A stretch of 64,000 bases of DNA from Pseudidiomarina indica. GTDB lineage: Bacteria > Pseudomonadota > Gammaproteobacteria > Enterobacterales > Alteromonadaceae. A program made the translations under genes and the position numbers. This document shows positions 8,994 to 19,664 of the stretch, piece by piece (positions within the stretch are counted from its first letter, which is position 1; each line of letters starts with the position of its first letter). The stretch spans positions 1-64,000 of the forward strand of contig NZ_FMXN01000005.1 in the NCBI RefSeq assembly GCF_900104245.1, given 5' to 3'. Below the pieces are notes generated by a model. The model searched no databases. It had not been told where the DNA came from and was given only the letters and a program-made list of their open reading frames with translations.

Positions 8994-10854
8994 GAGCTTG
9001 CTCCTGCGCGAAGTAAAAATCGAGTAGTTTGCGGGCCATCGGAGCGGCCACACTGCCACCACCTCCAATGGTATTTTCAACGGCAACGACCACCACGACT
9101 TCTGGGTCGGTAGCGGGGGCGTACCCCACATACATGGCGTTATCACGGTAACGCTCGTCAATTTCTTCTGCGTTGTATTTTTCTTCTTGGCCGATACTGC
9201 GAACTTGTGCGGTACCGGTTTTACCACCACTGGTATAGCTGGCGCCACGGAATGCGCGATGAGCCGTCCCTTTAACCGTACTGACCGTGCGATTCAATGC
9301 ATCGAGGATCACATCCCAGTGTTCGGCGTTATTTAGCACCACCGGTTCGCGTGATTCCACCACCGCCGGGAGAATAATATCGCCTTCTTGTAGCGCGTGT
9401 AATAGGCGAGGTACGGGGCGATGACCACGGTTCGTTAAAACAGCGGTGCCGACAGCCAATTGAATGGGCGTGGTGGTCCAGTAGCTTTGGCCGATACCAA
9501 CGGACACGGTTTCGCCGGCATACCAAGGTTGATTAAAACGAGCTCGCTTCCAACCTCGTGATGGCATGACCGCCGCTGCCTCTTCGTTAATATCGATGCC
9601 AGTGCGCTCGCCAAAGCCGTAACGGACCATGTGATCATGCAGGGTATCGATGCCTAATTTGAGCGCTAAATCGTAGTAGAAAGTATCACAACTTTCGACC
9701 AGCGAACTGGTGACATCCACCCAACCATGGCCCCAGGCGAGCCAATCACGATAACGGTGATTCACTCCTTCTATTTGGAACCAACCGGGATCCCAAATTC
9801 GAGTGGTTGGGGTAATCACGCCCTCATCCAGGCCAACCAGCGCGACCTGAGGCTTGACCGTCGATGCAGGGGGATAACCGCCTTGCGTGGAACGGTTCAA
9901 TAAGGGGGAATGAGGGGAGTTCAATAAGCTTTGATACTGGGCGTGGGTGATGCCTTGGGCGAACCAGTTAGGATCATAACTAGGCTTACTAACGATAGCA
10001 CGAATGGCCCCATCGCGAGGGTCCATTAAAATAATGGAACCCCGGTCATTGCCCAATAGGTCATAGGCAAACTGTTGTAATTCAATATCTATTTCTAAGT
10101 GTAAGTCTTGGCCGGGAATGGGCGGTTGCACGGATAAAGTACGAATGGCGCGCCCGTGAATATCCACTTCAACTTGTTCAAAGCCTATGGTGCCATGCAA
10201 GAGTTCTTCATAATAGCGCTCTATTCCTAGCTTGCCGATAACGCGAGTCGCTGCGTAGTTCGCTTGCTTATTTTCTTCGCGGAGTTTGTTTAAATCATTG
10301 GGGTTAATTTTGGCAACATAGCCGAGCGCATGCGTGAGCGCGTCACCATAGGGGTAGTGGCGGACCAGCCGTGCTTCGATACTTACTCCGGGAAAGTCAT
10401 GTTGCCGCACCGCGAATCGCGCCGCTTGTTCTTCGGTGAGATGGTCGAGCAGGGTGACTTGACTAAAACGCCGTTCACGCCGGCGATTATCATGGAAGCT
10501 TTGAATCACCTCGTCATCAAATTCTAATACTTGCTGTAAACGCGTGAGGGTATCTGCCAGATCGGTCACTTTTTCAGGGGTTACCTCAAGGCTCAAGACC
10601 GGTCTGTTTTCTGCCAGAATTCGCCCGTGCCGATCGTAAATCAAGCCGCGGTTTGGGGCTAAGGGAACAACTTTGATACGGTTATCGTTGGAACGTGTTT
10701 GGAAACTATGGTGGTTCACCACCTGCAGGCGGTACATGTTGCTCAGTAAAATACCAAGGGCAATGACCACCACCACTAAACTGACAAAGACGCGGCGTCC
10801 GAACAGAGCGGCCTCGGCGTGATGATCTCGGATAGTGACACGTTTCTTCTTCAT
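8974..10854 (-). CDS. mrdA: Penicillin-binding protein 2 (elongasome transpeptidase)
   Basis: 626 residues, a class B PBP. One N-terminal membrane helix (about 22-42), a dimerisation/pedestal region, then the transpeptidase domain with S331-T-V-K334, S388-C-D390 and K545-T-G547. It cross-links glycan made by RodA during elongation. ATG 10852-10854 begins one base after the rlmH stop; the longer frame into rlmH is rejected. The final 20 bases overlap rodA. Confidence 0.97.
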   Translation of the reverse strand: MKKKRVTIRDHHAEAALFGRRVFVSLVVVVIALGILLSNMYRLQVVNHHSFQTRSNDNRIKVVPLAPNRGLIYDRHGRILAENRPVLSLEVTPEKVTDLADTLTRLQQVLEFDDEVIQSFHDNRRRERRFSQVTLLDHLTEEQAARFAVRQHDFPGVSIEARLVRHYPYGDALTHALGYVAKINPNDLNKLREENKQANYAATRVIGKLGIERYYEELLHGTIGFEQVEVDIHGRAIRTLSVQPPIPGQDLHLEIDIELQQFAYDLLGNDRGSIILMDPRDGAIRAIVSKPSYDPNWFAQGITHAQYQSLLNSPHSPLLNRSTQGGYPPASTVKPQVALVGLDEGVITPTTRIWDPGWFQIEGVNHRYRDWLAWGHGWVDVTSSLVESCDTFYYDLALKLGIDTLHDHMVRYGFGERTGIDINEEAAAVMPSRGWKRARFNQPWYAGETVSVGIGQSYWTTTPIQLAVGTAVLTNRGHRPVPRLLHALQEGDIILPAVVESREPVVLNNAEHWDVILDALNRTVSTVKGTAHRAFRGASYTSGGKTGTAQVRSIGQEEKYNAEEIDERYRDNAMYVGYAPATDPEVVVVVAVENTIGGGGSVAAPMARKLLDFYFAQEQAHAQVEQ

Positions 10855-10855
10855 C

Positions 10856-11326
10856 TTATTCGCGGTGATAAGGGTGGTTCGCCGTGACGCTCCAAGCCCG
10901 ATAGAGACTTTCTGCAAGCAAAACTCGGACGAGTGGATGAGGCAGTGTTAATGGCGATAGCGACCATCGTTCTTCGGCTGCTTGAATACATTCTGGAGCA
11001 AGGCCTTCGGGCCCTCCAACCAGTAAGCTCACATCGCGGCCATCCATCATCCACTGTTCCAGGCGTTGCGCCAACTGCGGTGTGGTCCAACTTTTCCCGG
11101 TCACTTCAAGGGTCACAATGCGGTCTGACTTGCCTACGGCAGCCAGCATGGCTTCGCCTTCTTGGCGTAAAATCCGCGCGATATCCGCATTTTTGCCACG
11201 CTTGCCCGCAGCAATTTCAACCAGTTCCAGTTGGCAATCTGCAGGCATCCGTTTGGCGTAGAGCTGGTAGCCTGAGCTGACCCAATCGGGCATTTTTTGC
11301 CCGACAGCTATCAGCCGGATACGCAT
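10856..11326 (-). CDS. rlmH: 23S rRNA pseudouridine-1915 N3-methyltransferase
   Basis: 156 residues, the standard length for RlmH (SPOUT class). The SAM-binding trefoil knot is visible at [12 protein letters not shown] (about 102-113) and the C-terminal [20 protein letters not shown] and NHPYHRE are near-invariant in the family. It methylates helix 69 of mature ribosomes. Its ATG shares one base with the rsfS stop (TAATG), so rsfS and rlmH are coupled. Confidence 0.97.
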   Translation of the reverse strand: MRIRLIAVGQKMPDWVSSGYQLYAKRMPADCQLELVEIAAGKRGKNADIARILRQEGEAMLAAVGKSDRIVTLEVTGKSWTTPQLAQRLEQWMMDGRDVSLLVGGPEGLAPECIQAAEERWSLSPLTLPHPLVRVLLAESLYRAWSVTANHPYHRE

Positions 11327-11649
11327 TAACGACGTCCCCAGAGTTTTTCTAGTTCATAGTAGTCCCGCATGGATTCTTGCATGACATGAACTACCACATC
11401 GCCTAAATCTACCAGGACCCATTCAGATAACTCGTGGCCTTCAACACCTAACGGCGGCACACCATGATGTTTGGCTTCGCTGGCAACATAGTTAGCGATG
11501 CTACGGACATGGGTTTTTGAGTTGCCAGAACAGACCACCATATATTCAGCAACATCAGTTTGTTCTTTTACATCAAGGACTTTAATGTCGCGACCTTTCA
11601 TATCATCGATTTTATCAACAACAAAATCTCGTAATTGTTCGGCTTGCAA
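11326..11649 (-). CDS. rsfS: Ribosomal silencing factor RsfS
   Basis: 107 residues, DUF143/Iojap family. It binds ribosomal protein L14 and blocks subunit joining in starvation. Motifs seen: [20 protein letters not shown] in the N-terminal half and the [22 protein letters not shown] block, both typical. In the usual nadD-rsfS-rlmH order here, with 81 noncoding bases after nadD (11650-11730) in which I see no clear promoter. Confidence 0.95.
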   Translation of the reverse strand: MQAEQLRDFVVDKIDDMKGRDIKVLDVKEQTDVAEYMVVCSGNSKTHVRSIANYVASEAKHHGVPPLGVEGHELSEWVLVDLGDVVVHVMQESMRDYYELEKLWGRR

Positions 11650-11730
11650 GAGTAATCGGCTCCTAGTTATGAATCATTGTTCGGTTCAGTTTATGGCATC
11701 AGTTTACCACGATGCTGTTATAAAGATCAG

Positions 11731-12360
11731 CTAGCGATACAGCTGATGGTGTTCAATATAATCTGCCACTGCTGCTGGTACATATTTGTGCCAAGGTTGT
11801 TGGGTTTGAATGGCGGTACGAATGGCCGTGGCAGAGATTGAAATGAGCGGGGATTCCGCAAAATAGACCAATCCCTGTGGTTGCTGCTGTAGCGCAGCAA
11901 TGGATGTTGTTTCAACGTGCGCTAGCCACTCAGTTAATTCAGCAGGATAATGCCGTGTTGAGTTCGGGCGGCGCATCACCACTAAATGAGCGTGCTCCAC
12001 TAAGCGTTGCCATTGATACCAACTTGATAGCCCCGCGAAGGCATCTTCGCCGAGTAAGAAAATTAACGTATCCTTGGGCCAACGCTGGTGCAGCTGCGCT
12101 AAAGTGAGCTGGGTATAGGAGCGTCGTGGTTGTTTTAATTCCCAATCATCCGCTATGCAGTTAGGGAGTTCGGCAGCGGCTAACTGAGCCATTGCAAAGC
12201 GCTGTGCAGCACTGGCTTGGGGACCGTCCCGATGAGGAGGCTGCGCACTCGGCATCAACACCAAGCAGTCACTGGCTAAGCGCGTGCTGACATGATGTGC
12301 CGTGCGTAAATGGCCCCAGTGAATGGGATCAAAGGTTCCGCCCAGGATAGTCCGTATCAT
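11731..12360 (-). CDS. nadD: Nicotinate-nucleotide adenylyltransferase
   Basis: 209 residues. It adenylates nicotinate mononucleotide in NAD synthesis. The nucleotidyltransferase motif GGTFDPIHWGHL is at 7-18 and the C-terminal ISISATAIR motif is present. ATG 12358-12360 overlaps the holA stop (ATGA); an extension 11 codons upstream would read holA sequence. Confidence 0.96.
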   Translation of the reverse strand: MIRTILGGTFDPIHWGHLRTAHHVSTRLASDCLVLMPSAQPPHRDGPQASAAQRFAMAQLAAAELPNCIADDWELKQPRRSYTQLTLAQLHQRWPKDTLIFLLGEDAFAGLSSWYQWQRLVEHAHLVVMRRPNSTRHYPAELTEWLAHVETTSIAALQQQPQGLVYFAESPLISISATAIRTAIQTQQPWHKYVPAAVADYIEHHQLYR

Positions 12361-13379
12361 ATGGGAATGTGTTCCACTGCCTGAGGTTGACAATAGAGCG
12401 TCACCAAATGGGTGGCAAGCGTTGCAAGTTGGGCCCCTGTATCACGTTTAAAGGCCAGTTCTAGCTGTGCTAATAGTTGCGCTGCGCGTGCCATTACTTG
12501 CGGTGCTGCCAGCCGTTGGCAAAATTGGCGATAGGCATTGATCTGGTTTCGCCAAACCCCATTTTTACGGCACGCATCTTCAAAATTGTCCGCCTGTTGT
12601 AAATTCATCACCAGTTGCCATTCGCGTTGTAGCATCCAGTTTAGAATCGCAAATTCACTGTCTTCTTCTAAGAGACGTTGGAGCCGGTGCAACGCAGTTT
12701 CCAATTGCCCGGCAACTATCGCCTCTTGCAACGCAAATACGTTAAAACGGCTCTGATCCTGAGCGATGGTTTCAATGTGCTCAATGGTGATGGGGTGGGG
12801 TAAATCCATCAGCGCTAACTTTTGTAGCTCCTGATCCAAGGCCAGCAGGTTGCCTTCAAACCACAAGGCTAAGCGTTGGATGGCTTCTTGAGCCAATGGT
12901 ACGCCATAGCGTTGGGCTCGTTGCTGGATAAAAGCAGGTAAGGCTTGGCGCTCTGGATTATTGGCGAGCACCACGGGGCCAGCCGCTGCCAATTCTTGGT
13001 ACCATTTGGATTTTAGTTGCTCTTGTTTCAACCGTGGGCCGAGAACGACCAAGGTTTGGTCGGTCGGAGGCGCTTGTAAATAACGTCGTAATGCATCGCC
13101 GCCTTCTCGTCCCGGTTTGGCTTCAGGTAGTTCGAGCTCAATCAGCTTATGACTGGAGAAAAGACTTAAGCTGGCACTTTGATCGGTTAATTGGCGCCAC
13201 TCAAATTGACTGTCTTGGACATAGCGTAACCGCTCATCCACCCCTAATTGACGGGCGCTGGCGCGGATTTGCTGAAGACTATCGTCAACCAATAATGGAG
13301 CGTCACCAAAGACGCTGAGCACAACCGGCAGGCCATGTGTTGCAATATGGTCGGACAATTGTGCTGGCGTGAGTTGCAT
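12357..13379 (-). CDS. holA: DNA polymerase III subunit delta
   Basis: 340 residues, the delta wrench of the clamp loader, which opens the beta clamp. The beginning (MQLTPAQLSDHIATHGLPVVLSVFGDAPLL as a region) and the LEGNLLALDQELQKL-like segment near 180 match HolA. Sits between lptE and nadD as in E. coli, with 5 bases to lptE. Key catalytic residues are not expected; assignment is from overall resemblance and synteny. Confidence 0.95.
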   Translation of the reverse strand: MQLTPAQLSDHIATHGLPVVLSVFGDAPLLVDDSLQQIRASARQLGVDERLRYVQDSQFEWRQLTDQSASLSLFSSHKLIELELPEAKPGREGGDALRRYLQAPPTDQTLVVLGPRLKQEQLKSKWYQELAAAGPVVLANNPERQALPAFIQQRAQRYGVPLAQEAIQRLALWFEGNLLALDQELQKLALMDLPHPITIEHIETIAQDQSRFNVFALQEAIVAGQLETALHRLQRLLEEDSEFAILNWMLQREWQLVMNLQQADNFEDACRKNGVWRNQINAYRQFCQRLAAPQVMARAAQLLAQLELAFKRDTGAQLATLATHLVTLYCQPQAVEHIPI

Positions 13380-13384
13380 CAGGA

Positions 13385-13873
13385 TTACTCCGTGAGTAAA
13401 GCGATGGTCTGGCGCAGTAATTGATGAGCGGCTTCTTGTCGCATTTCTTGCACAAGCACTTCTCGTTCACGGGTTTTCGCGAGCGCGAAGTTAGGATCAT
13501 CTTGGTAGTCCCGATAAACTTCGAGCTTTTGTACCGCAGATGCTTCCCCTTGCTTGAGCAACTGATAAGTGACTGTATAAATCATTTCGTATTCAGCCAC
13601 TTGTCCTGATTGAGATAAGGATAAGGTACGTCGGTCCAACTGTTCATTCAGCAATTCAATCACCAGCGTCTCGGTATCCAAGTTTGCTAAGTTAACGCCA
13701 GCTAAGGTAAAGCGTTGTTCCACTACTTTTGCAAATTCACTAAAAGCGGGCGCTTTGATTGCCACCGATTCCATTGCAGGAGGAAGTTGGTAGTGATCAC
13801 GTAACTGGAAGCCGCAGCTGCTAACAGCTGCGGCGATAAGAGTAACAATAATCCAGCGACTCATTCGTTGCAT
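13385..13873 (-). CDS. lptE: LPS-assembly lipoprotein LptE
   Basis: 162 residues. A lipoprotein signal (about 1-20) with lipobox SSC-G at cysteine 20 is followed by GFQLRDHYQLPPAMESV, a characteristic LptE start. LptE plugs the LptD barrel and helps place lipopolysaccharide in the outer leaflet. The gene begins 2 bases after leuS and is followed by holA. An ATG three codons inside (13864) is an alternative start; neither has a strong ribosome site, consistent with coupling to leuS. Confidence 0.93.
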   Translation of the reverse strand: MQRMSRWIIVTLIAAAVSSCGFQLRDHYQLPPAMESVAIKAPAFSEFAKVVEQRFTLAGVNLANLDTETLVIELLNEQLDRRTLSLSQSGQVAEYEMIYTVTYQLLKQGEASAVQKLEVYRDYQDDPNFALAKTREREVLVQEMRQEAAHQLLRQTIALLTE

Positions 13874-13875
13874 GA

Positions 13876-16488
13876 TTAATTGGCCACGATATTAAAGAGT
13901 TTGTTCGGTACGTAGATTTGTTTGCGAATAGTTTTACCATCCACAAACTTCTGGACGTTTTCATCCGCATAAGCGATTTCAGCTACTTGCTCCTCATTCG
14001 CGCTTGTCGGAACAGTGATTTTGCTGCGCACTTTGCCGTTCACCTGAACCACTACCAGCACGGAGCTTTTCACCAATGCGGTTTCATCAACGTGCGGCCA
14101 AGGCGCAAACACGATGTCGCTTTGGTGCCCAAGGGCTTGCCATAAAGCTTCTGATAGGTGTGGGGTAACTGGCGCTAACATCAGCACCACTGCATCCAAC
14201 GCTTCGGCCATAATGCCACGGTCAAGTTCCGTTGCAAGAGGCGCTTTCTGTAAGTGATTGAGCAATTCCATGATGGCGGCAATGGCCGTATTAAAGTGCT
14301 GACGACGACCCATATCATCGGAGACTTTGGCGATAGTGCGGTGCACTTCACGGCGTAAGTCTTGCTGCGCATCATTCAGTGCCGACCAATCTTGTGAGCG
14401 TGGTTGCTCGAGGACTGCGGCAAAGTCTGCGACTAAACGCCACACACGGCGTAAAAACCGTTGCGCGCCTTCAACGCCTGAATCTGACCATTCCAAGGTG
14501 GCTTCGGGTGGCGCTGCGAACATCATGAACAAGCGCACCGTATCGGCACCGTATTTGTCGATCATCAATTGCGGGTCAATCCCGTTGTTTTTCGATTTCG
14601 ACATCTTCGTCATGCCACCGTGAGTGACTGGCTGGCCATCTGATTTAAGAATGGCTTCGACGATTTCACCTTTCTCATTGCGGCTAACAATGTCAACATC
14701 GACCGGAGAATACCAGGTGTATTTTCCTGATTCGTCCACACGGTAATAGCAGTCCGCCAGTACCATGCCTTGCGTGAGAAGCTTTTTGAACGGCTCATCC
14801 GAATTGACGAGGCCGGCGTCACGCAAGAGTTTGTGGAAAAAGCGTGCGTACAATAAATGCAGAATGGCGTGTTCAATGCCACCAATATATTGGTCCACAG
14901 GCAGCCAGTAATTGGCCTGCGCAGGGTCAAGCATGCCCTCTTGATAATTCGCGCTGCAATAACGAGCGTAGTACCACGATGATTCCATAAAGGTATCGAA
15001 AGTATCGGTTTCGTGTTCTGCAGGTTGTCCCTGATAGGTGGTTTTACGCCATTCAGGATCGGTTTTTAAGGGCGAGCTATTGCCATCCATAACCACATCT
15101 TCCGGCAAGCGGACGGGTAATTGGTCAGCAGGTACGGGTACCGACTCCCCATTGGCAAGATTCAGCATAGGAATTGGCGCACCCCAGTAACGCTGGCGTG
15201 AAACGCCCCAATCACGTAAGCGATAGTTTACTTTACGGCGTCCAATACCTCGTTGTTCTAAGTGCTCGGCAATGGCGGTAAAGGCGTCATCGCTGCTCAG
15301 ACCGGTGTACTCGCCTGAGTTGATGGTGGTTCCTTTACTGGTGATTGCAGCGACACTCAGATCAGTATTGCCTTCGGTGGTTTCAATGACCGGCTGAATT
15401 GGAAGCTGATAAGCCGTGGCAAATTCCCAGTCACGTTGGTCATGAGCAGGAACCGACATAACCGCACCAGAGCCGTAATCCATTAATACGAAATTAGCCA
15501 CCCATACTGGAATTTCTGCTTCGGTCAGTGGATGGATAACACGCACGCCGGTGTCCATGCCTTGCTTATCAATTGTTGCGAGATCAGCCTCGGCAATTTT
15601 ATTGTTTTTAATGGTATCAATAAACGCCGCTAACTCAGGGTTATCCTTTGCTGCCGCTTGGGTAAGAGGGTGCTGTGCCGCCACTGCCATATAAGTAACC
15701 CCGAAGAGGGTATCTGGCCGCGTGGTGTACACAGTGAGTTGAGCTGCTTGACCCACCACATCAAAATCGATTTCCACCCCTTCGGAACGCCCAATCCAAT
15801 TGCGTTGCATGAGTTTCACTTGCTCAGGCCAACCATCGAGCTGGTCCAAATCGTTGAGGAGTTCGTCAGCATACGCGGTGATCTTGATGAACCATTGTGG
15901 AATTTCACGTTGTTCGACTAACGCGCCGGAGCGCCAGCCGCGGCCATCAATAACTTGCTCGTTAGCAAGCACGGTTTGGTCGACTGGGTCCCAGTTTACC
16001 GTAGCATTCTTTTTATAAACCAAGCCTTTTTCGAACAGTTTGGTAAAGAACCACTGTTCCCAACGGTAATAATCGGGATCGCAGGTAGCCAACTCCCGTG
16101 ACCAGTCATAACCGAAGCCAAGCGATTTTAACTGCTGACGCATGTAATCGATATTTTGATAGGTCCAGGTAGCAGGAGCAGTCCGGTTGTCAATGGCAGC
16201 ATTTTCGGCAGGCAGGCCAAAGGCGTCCCAACCCATGGGTTGTAAAACATTTTTACCTTGCATCCGTTGATAGCGGGCAATCACGTCACCAAGAGTATAG
16301 TTTCGCACGTGCCCCATGTGGAGTTTACCGCTCGGGTAGGGGAACATGGACAAGCAATAGAATTTTTCTTTGCTCGGATCTTCGGTAACTTGAAAAACAT
16401 GATCGCGTTCCCAGCGTTGTTGAACCTGTTGCTCAACTTCCGCTGGATTGTATTGTTCCGCTAGTGTATTTGACATCTGACTATCCAT
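13876..16488 (-). CDS. leuS: Leucine--tRNA ligase
   Basis: About 870 residues, class I synthetase. The HIGH-type motif HMGH is near 57-60 and KMSKS lies in [10 protein letters not shown]; the editing domain insertion ([18 protein letters not shown]) is present. It charges leucine tRNAs. ATG 16486-16488 is chosen because AGAG precedes it by about 7 bases; ATG 16474-16476, four codons later, is an alternative. Transcribed toward lptE with a 2-base gap. Confidence 0.96.
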   Translation of the reverse strand: MDSQMSNTLAEQYNPAEVEQQVQQRWERDHVFQVTEDPSKEKFYCLSMFPYPSGKLHMGHVRNYTLGDVIARYQRMQGKNVLQPMGWDAFGLPAENAAIDNRTAPATWTYQNIDYMRQQLKSLGFGYDWSRELATCDPDYYRWEQWFFTKLFEKGLVYKKNATVNWDPVDQTVLANEQVIDGRGWRSGALVEQREIPQWFIKITAYADELLNDLDQLDGWPEQVKLMQRNWIGRSEGVEIDFDVVGQAAQLTVYTTRPDTLFGVTYMAVAAQHPLTQAAAKDNPELAAFIDTIKNNKIAEADLATIDKQGMDTGVRVIHPLTEAEIPVWVANFVLMDYGSGAVMSVPAHDQRDWEFATAYQLPIQPVIETTEGNTDLSVAAITSKGTTINSGEYTGLSSDDAFTAIAEHLEQRGIGRRKVNYRLRDWGVSRQRYWGAPIPMLNLANGESVPVPADQLPVRLPEDVVMDGNSSPLKTDPEWRKTTYQGQPAEHETDTFDTFMESSWYYARYCSANYQEGMLDPAQANYWLPVDQYIGGIEHAILHLLYARFFHKLLRDAGLVNSDEPFKKLLTQGMVLADCYYRVDESGKYTWYSPVDVDIVSRNEKGEIVEAILKSDGQPVTHGGMTKMSKSKNNGIDPQLMIDKYGADTVRLFMMFAAPPEATLEWSDSGVEGAQRFLRRVWRLVADFAAVLEQPRSQDWSALNDAQQDLRREVHRTIAKVSDDMGRRQHFNTAIAAIMELLNHLQKAPLATELDRGIMAEALDAVVLMLAPVTPHLSEALWQALGHQSDIVFAPWPHVDETALVKSSVLVVVQVNGKVRSKITVPTSANEEQVAEIAYADENVQKFVDGKTIRKQIYVPNKLFNIVAN

Positions 16489-16509
16489 TGACTGCTCTAA
16501 CAAAGTGAA

Positions 16510-16701
16510 TTAAAGGGCGTACCACATCATTAGCATCACCACGATGCCAACCACGCCGAAGAACGCGTACTCAAGACGTTCACGTTGCTGTTCATCACGG
16601 TTCTCATTACGGTGAAATGCGTACATACCTAAGCTGGTAACGCCCAATGAGCCAGCAGCAACTAATAAAGCAAATAAAATAGCAGCAATAATATTTTCCA
16701 T
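16510..16701 (-). CDS. Small two-helix membrane protein of unknown function
   Basis: 63 residues. Two hydrophobic helices (about 4-27 and 46-62) flank a short highly charged loop rich in arginine and glutamate (HRNENRDEQQRERLE). GGAGT lies 7 bases before ATG 16699-16701, a good ribosome site, and base composition matches its neighbours, so I consider it real. It sits between lnt and leuS in the same direction, 53 bases after lnt and 21 before leuS. I do not recognise a family. Confidence 0.7.
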   Translation of the reverse strand: MENIIAAILFALLVAAGSLGVTSLGMYAFHRNENRDEQQRERLEYAFFGVVGIVVMLMMWYAL

Positions 16702-16754
16702 GGTTTAACTCCATGCCAAGATTGAACAAATAATAATGACTTACTGAGTGGGGT

Positions 16755-18281
16755 CTAGTGTACTGATTTTGCCGACGCTTGACTATGGCGAAGTGCGCCA
16801 AAAATACTGCCAAGGGCAAGGATTATGGTGATAAACCACGCAGCACCATGACCCCAGTAATAAAATCCGGTGTGCCCCTCCACCAAGGGAACGGTCACGC
16901 TGAGGGCGGTGGTGGTGAATTGAGGGGCACGCCCCAGTTCTTCCCCCGCAGCTGAAACTGCCGCGGTAATCCCGTTATTGGTTGCACGGAGGAGCGGCCG
17001 ACCGAGTTCCAATGCCCGCATTTTGGCAATTTGCATATGCTGCGCAGGCCCATGAGAGCGACCAAACCAAGTATCGTTACTGACGGTTATCAGAAAGTCG
17101 CTGGTGGATCCCACATTGGCGCGAACTTGATTTGGAAACGCAATTTCATAGCAGATGGCGGCCGCTAGTTGCCACCCGGTTGCCCGTAAATCCGCTTGTT
17201 GATAGTCACCCCGACTAAATGAACTCATGGGTAAATCAAACAAGGGGGCTAAGGGTCGTAATAAACTTTCAAAGGGAACAAACTCCCCAACGGGCAGTAA
17301 CTGATGTTTCTGGTAGCGATTGCTGTGCCCGTGTTGATAGGGTTCAAAGGACTGCACCGGACCATCTAATCCTAATACTATCAAGGAATTATAATAGTTA
17401 TTAGAACGATAATCGATAATCCCCGTAATCAACGCCGTTTGGTGTTCAACAAGGCGGTGATGAATATTATTTAGCACGTCGTCGGTATAGGGCTCTGGCA
17501 TGGTCACCGCAGATTCGGGCCAGATAATGAGATCGTGACTTTCGTAATAAGGACGACTGAGCTCTAAATAGGTCGTTAATGATTGCCAATGCTGATCAGG
17601 ATCCCATTTGATGCTTTGTTCGATATTGCCTTGCACTAACAGCACACGAGCCTGTTCACCGGTTTCTTGAAGTGGTGAGAGGGCATTCAAAATAAACGGC
17701 AGGGCTAATAGACTGATGCTATTGATGGCTGCCAAAGGATGTCGGTGGCGATACCAAAGCCAGACATTGATTGCGATTAACCAGAGCACGACGGTGACAC
17801 CCATACCGCCCAGCCAGGGGGCATAGGCACCTAGCCAGCTTTCGGTTTGGGTATAACCAAGTTCAAGCCAAGGGAAACCAGTCAGCAACGAGCCGCGTAG
17901 AGACTCTGCCAGCAGCCAACAAAGGGGAAGGACACCAATTGCGAATGAACCGAGCCAACGTTCAGACACTTTCCAGAGCCAGAACGCAAGTGCTGGGAAT
18001 AGTGCTAAGTAAGCAAATAACAACAGTAATATCGCAAGGGTAGCAATGACAGGGAGCCCGCCGAACTGGTCAATGCTGACATAAATCCAGCTAAGTCCAG
18101 CGGTGAACCAACCGAGCCCAAAGTAAAAACCATAACGCCAAGCAGCGCTCGCAGATGCTGGCTCGGTGAGAGCCAGCATTGCAATTAACACCGGAATCAC
18201 TAGCCATGCTTGGGTAAAAGGTGCATACCCCAAAACAAGGCTGGCTCCGAGCAGAAACGCAGCAATTCGGCGAACTGTCAT
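16755..18281 (-). CDS. lnt: Apolipoprotein N-acyltransferase
   Basis: 508 residues: five to six N-terminal membrane helices, a periplasmic nitrilase-like domain (about 210-470) and a last membrane helix. The catalytic triad is visible as E256 (WPESAV), K325 (YQKHQLLPVGEFVPF) and C377 (AICYEIAFP). It adds the third acyl chain to lipoproteins such as LptE, RlpA and LolB encoded nearby. The ATG shares a base with the corC stop (TAATG). Confidence 0.97.
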   Translation of the reverse strand: MTVRRIAAFLLGASLVLGYAPFTQAWLVIPVLIAMLALTEPASASAAWRYGFYFGLGWFTAGLSWIYVSIDQFGGLPVIATLAILLLLFAYLALFPALAFWLWKVSERWLGSFAIGVLPLCWLLAESLRGSLLTGFPWLELGYTQTESWLGAYAPWLGGMGVTVVLWLIAINVWLWYRHRHPLAAINSISLLALPFILNALSPLQETGEQARVLLVQGNIEQSIKWDPDQHWQSLTTYLELSRPYYESHDLIIWPESAVTMPEPYTDDVLNNIHHRLVEHQTALITGIIDYRSNNYYNSLIVLGLDGPVQSFEPYQHGHSNRYQKHQLLPVGEFVPFESLLRPLAPLFDLPMSSFSRGDYQQADLRATGWQLAAAICYEIAFPNQVRANVGSTSDFLITVSNDTWFGRSHGPAQHMQIAKMRALELGRPLLRATNNGITAAVSAAGEELGRAPQFTTTALSVTVPLVEGHTGFYYWGHGAAWFITIILALGSIFGALRHSQASAKSVH

Positions 18282-19162
18282 TAATGAGTATCTATCTGAT
18301 TATTTTCAGTTTCCGCAATGGTTACCTGAAGTTGTTGGATACGGCGTTTATCGGCACTGGTGACCTTAAACACAATTCCTTCAATGGTGATTTCTTCACC
18401 AACTTTGGGCAGGTGACCGAATCCGTGTGCAACCATGCCGCCAATGGTGTCATATTCTTCATCATCGAAGTTCGTATTAAAATAGTCATTAAAATCTTCA
18501 ATCATCGTCAGTGCTTTTACGGAGTAGCGCGACTTATTGATGCGTTTAATGTCTGCTTTATTATCATCGTGTTGGTCGGTTTCATCTTCAATGTCACCGA
18601 CAATTTCTTCTAAGATATCTTCAATGGTGACCAGTCCTGACACGCCACCATATTCATCGACCACAATGGCCATGTGATACCGTTGTGAACGGAACTCTTT
18701 TAGCAAAATATCGACTCGTTTGCTTTCTGGCACAATGACCGCAGGGCGTATCACATTGGCCAATGAAAACTCCTCTTGGTTTAATCCGAAACCATATGCC
18801 AATAAGTCTTTCGCTAACAAGATTCCTTCAACATGGTCTTTATTTTCACTGATAACAGGATAACGACTATGTTGAGCGCGAATCACAATAGGTAAGAAGG
18901 ACTCGACATTCTGGTTAATATCAATGGTCACCATTTGTGAGCGAGGAACCATAATATCGCGTACTTTAAGTTCTGCGACATCAAGCACCCCTTCGATCAT
19001 CTCTTTGGTGTCATTATCAATTAAATCACGCTCTTCAGCGTCTTGGATTAAATCAACTAACTCTTCCCGGCTGTTCGGCTCTCCAGTAAACAGCTGCAGC
19101 AATTTTGATGCCCAGCTCTTTCGTGAAGAACCGTTGGTAGAGTGTGGGTTGTCGTCGTTCAT
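18281..19162 (-). CDS. corC: CorC/HlyC-type CBS-domain protein YbeX
   Basis: 293 residues: two CBS domains (about 70-190; VRDIMVPRSQM and VVDEYGGVSGLVTIEDILEE are characteristic) and a C-terminal CorC/HlyC transporter-associated domain. There is no membrane domain, so it is the short YbeX type linked with magnesium homeostasis and ribosome maturation in E. coli. Lies between ybeY and lnt with 28 bases after ybeY. Confidence 0.93.
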   Translation of the reverse strand: MNDDNPHSTNGSSRKSWASKLLQLFTGEPNSREELVDLIQDAEERDLIDNDTKEMIEGVLDVAELKVRDIMVPRSQMVTIDINQNVESFLPIVIRAQHSRYPVISENKDHVEGILLAKDLLAYGFGLNQEEFSLANVIRPAVIVPESKRVDILLKEFRSQRYHMAIVVDEYGGVSGLVTIEDILEEIVGDIEDETDQHDDNKADIKRINKSRYSVKALTMIEDFNDYFNTNFDDEEYDTIGGMVAHGFGHLPKVGEEITIEGIVFKVTSADKRRIQQLQVTIAETENNQIDTH

Positions 19163-19190
19163 GTGCTTTTAATGCTCCAATCAATAACTG

Positions 19191-19664
19191 CTATTCAGCA
19201 GGGTCATCAGCATAGGGATCAGGATAACCCAGTGCTGCTAAAATATTACGCTCGAGCTGCTCCATATGCTCGGCTTCAGCCTCTTCTATATGGTCGTAAC
19301 CTAGCAAATGCAAGGTGCCATGTACAACCATATGCGCCCAATGTGCAAGCAAGGGTTTTCCTTGTGATTTTGCTTCATGGGCGACCACTTCTGCACAAAT
19401 GACTAAATCACCTAACAATCGCACGGGCAAAGGAATCGGTGATTCAAATGGAAATGAGAGTACGTTGGTGGCGTAATCTTTCATGCGATACTGTTGATTT
19501 AAACTCAAGCCTTCGTCGGGATCAACAATTCGAATGGTGATTTCCACCGGTGTGGTTTCTTGAATCGTTTCGAGAGCTGTTTCGACCCACTGCTCGAGAG
19601 AGGCTTCCGATGGCAATTCTTGCACTTCACAGGCAATCTGCACATCTAAAGTAACTTGGTTCAT
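19191..19664 (-). CDS. ybeY: Endoribonuclease YbeY (rRNA maturation)
   Basis: 157 residues. The zinc motif H115-GTLH119-LLGYDH125 is complete, with R60 in the [16 protein letters not shown] conserved block. YbeY takes part in 16S rRNA 3'-end processing and ribosome quality control. ATG overlaps the ybeZ stop (ATGA), typical of the ybeZ-ybeY-ybeX operon. Confidence 0.97.
   Translation of the reverse strand: MNQVTLDVQIACEVQELPSEASLEQWVETALETIQETTPVEITIRIVDPDEGLSLNQQYRMKDYATNVLSFPFESPIPLPVRLLGDLVICAEVVAHEAKSQGKPLLAHWAHMVVHGTLHLLGYDHIEEAEAEHMEQLERNILAALGYPDPYADDPAE

Noticed and set aside
8994-9248. N-terminal extension of RodA
   Set aside because: Those 85 codons are the mrdA gene read in another frame; family proteins start at the ATG at 8993.
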